This document shows, piece after piece, positions 24,877 through 25,927 of a DNA stretch of 25,927 nucleotides. This DNA comes from CBDAKK01 sp965216965 (GTDB taxonomy: Bacteria > Spirochaetota > Spirochaetia > WTKD01 > G963693115), in the NCBI GenBank assembly GCA_965216965.1, contig CBDCGX010000054.1:1-25927 (forward strand), read 5' to 3'. The notes below the pieces were generated by a model, which was not told the origin of the DNA, did no database searches, and saw only the letters and a list, made by a program, of their open reading frames with translations. A program made the translations under genes and the position numbers. Positions within the stretch are counted from its first letter, which is position 1. Every line of letters starts with the position of its first letter.

Positions 24877-25927
24877 ATGAAAAAAAATAGATTTTTTTCT
24901 CATAACATTAGACTCAAAGATGCTAAAGATATAATAATTGTTCTTACACTTATATTTACCGTTGGGTTAATTATTACAAGTCTTCTTTTTAATAAGACCT
25001 ATGTATTTATGAAAAATACTTTTAATATTCTTGAGAAAGAACTTGGAGTAGAGCTTACATGGGATGCTGTAGAATTGTCTCTGCTTGAGGGTTCGATTAA
25101 TTTTCATAATATTCAATTTTTGGATATAAAAGAATATAAGCCTATTATTGCTTTTGGAAATTTAAAAATAGGATTAAAAACCAAGAAGATCTTAGAATAT
25201 GTTATTAGTGAAATAAAAGAAAAGCGGTTTGTAACAGGAAAAATACCAAGATATATGGTAAAATTTCTTTCTTATACTAATCTTGAACAATCAAAACTTA
25301 ATTATACGGTGGAAACAGACACGGTGTTTATTTCCAATCTTTTCCGGTTGCTTTTTTTATTTGAACAAGTGCCAAATAATTTTAGTTTGTATTTCAACAA
25401 TATAAATGGGTGGGTTTCATTAGGTTCATCAAAAGCAAATGTAAGTGATTCTTTTGTGGTTACTAATGTGTCTAATAAGAAGACAGGGCGACTCAAAATT
25501 GATATTTATGCAAATACAGAGATTGTTTCTTGGGGACCTGATATTAAAACCCTTGTAAAGGCAACTATTTCTAGTAAGGAAGACCTGGATATATTATATA
25601 TTAATGGAAGTCTTTCTAATCTTATGGTGAAAGATATTATAGGAGTAAAACCTATAGATTTCTCTCTTGTTAAGGAGAAAGACTCAATTGATTTTTCTGT
25701 TTTTACTTCAAAGGATGATATTAATCTTAACGGTTCTTTCCAATTTACAGAATCAAGCCTGTCTATAGGGTTTGATACAAATAAATTCACTCTTGGTTCA
25801 TTATTTAATATAAAAGATGAAAAAAAAAATTGGATCCTTTGTAGAGGATTCCTTTACAACAAAAGGAAAACTTTCATATTTTTCGAATGATCAAGTATTG
25901 TCTTATTTTCTTAATATAAATAATGAG
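24877..25927 (+). CDS. membrane-anchored protein, possibly AsmA/TamB-like (incomplete)
   Basis: The first 337 codons are open. An N-terminal membrane helix (IIIVLTLIFTVGLIITSLLF, about 19-38) is followed by a long region rich in beta-strand patterns. VELTWDAVELSLLEGSINF near residue 56 recalls the start of AsmA/TamB-like periplasmic repeats that bridge inner and outer membrane. This resemblance is weak. The frame stops at 25890. After the A10 run at 25820-25829 another frame continues, with IGSFVEDSFTTKGKLSYFSN to the window end, so one A is probably gained or lost and the protein goes on outside. It is divergent from tmk. Confidence 0.5.

Noticed and set aside
726..25890. Programmed ribosomal frameshifting or an altered genetic code
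   Set aside because: The shifts differ in direction and site, lack a common slippery motif with downstream structure, and hit unrelated genes. TGA and TAG behave as stops and tryptophan uses TGG.

Overview
The window is an AT-rich bacterial chromosome segment with standard stop-codon use. The gene set is a Na+-NQR operon, a PEGA/formylglycine-enzyme-like membrane protein, paired signal peptidases, and yebC-ruvC-ruvA-ruvB with poorly conserved secreted proteins. This fits a spirochaete, perhaps Treponema or Spirochaeta-like. That placement is inferred from gene content and style, not from a marker comparison, so it is tentative. No rRNA or tRNA gene was seen; the one RNA gene is a tmRNA.

Layout. 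Positions 1-3005 (minus): nqrB-nqrC-nqrD-nqrE and the first codons of nqrF, read from a good promoter at 3096-3124, with no nqrA in front. Positions 3214-4963 (plus): a two-helix K+ channel with a cytoplasmic RCK domain, overlapping by 4 bases a separate cyclic-nucleotide-binding protein. Positions 5361-5828: an exported YHS-domain protein. Positions 5817-9796 (minus): a decayed pdxH, nth, argH and a eukaryote-like arginine kinase with every catalytic residue in place. Positions 10164-14760: an apparently acquired region with a VOC-family protein, a SLAC1/TehA-type transporter, two decayed type III restriction (Res) remnants and an IS1595-type transposase remnant, ending against the 3' end of the tmRNA gene. 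Positions 14771-18177 (minus): a compact row of a PEGA/FGE-like protein, smpB, an inositol-monophosphatase-family phosphatase and ssrA (tmRNA), so both trans-translation components sit together. Positions 18700-20342 (plus): lepB and an overlapping paralogue that has lost the catalytic Ser and Lys. Positions 20506-23493 (plus): yebC, ruvC, ruvA, ruvB. Positions 23522-24817 (minus): a secreted protein of unknown function and tmk. Position 24877 to the end (plus): a large membrane-anchored protein leaving the window.

A striking general property is that many recognisable genes are broken by one-base shifts, often in homopolymers. They include genes expected to be important (tmk, nqrD, ruvA, nth, argH). 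Other genes are perfectly open (arginine kinase, lepB, ruvB, ruvC, smpB). This may be sequencing or assembly error, early genome decay, or transcriptional slippage; the sequence alone cannot decide. pdxH, the res genes and the transposase look truly decayed.

The most interesting biology is the pairing of a true phosphagen-type arginine kinase with argininosuccinate lyase. ArgH releases arginine and the kinase would store ATP energy as phosphoarginine, a possible arginine-based energy buffer in a bacterium. Second are the channel/cyclic-nucleotide protein pair and the catalytically dead signal-peptidase partner.
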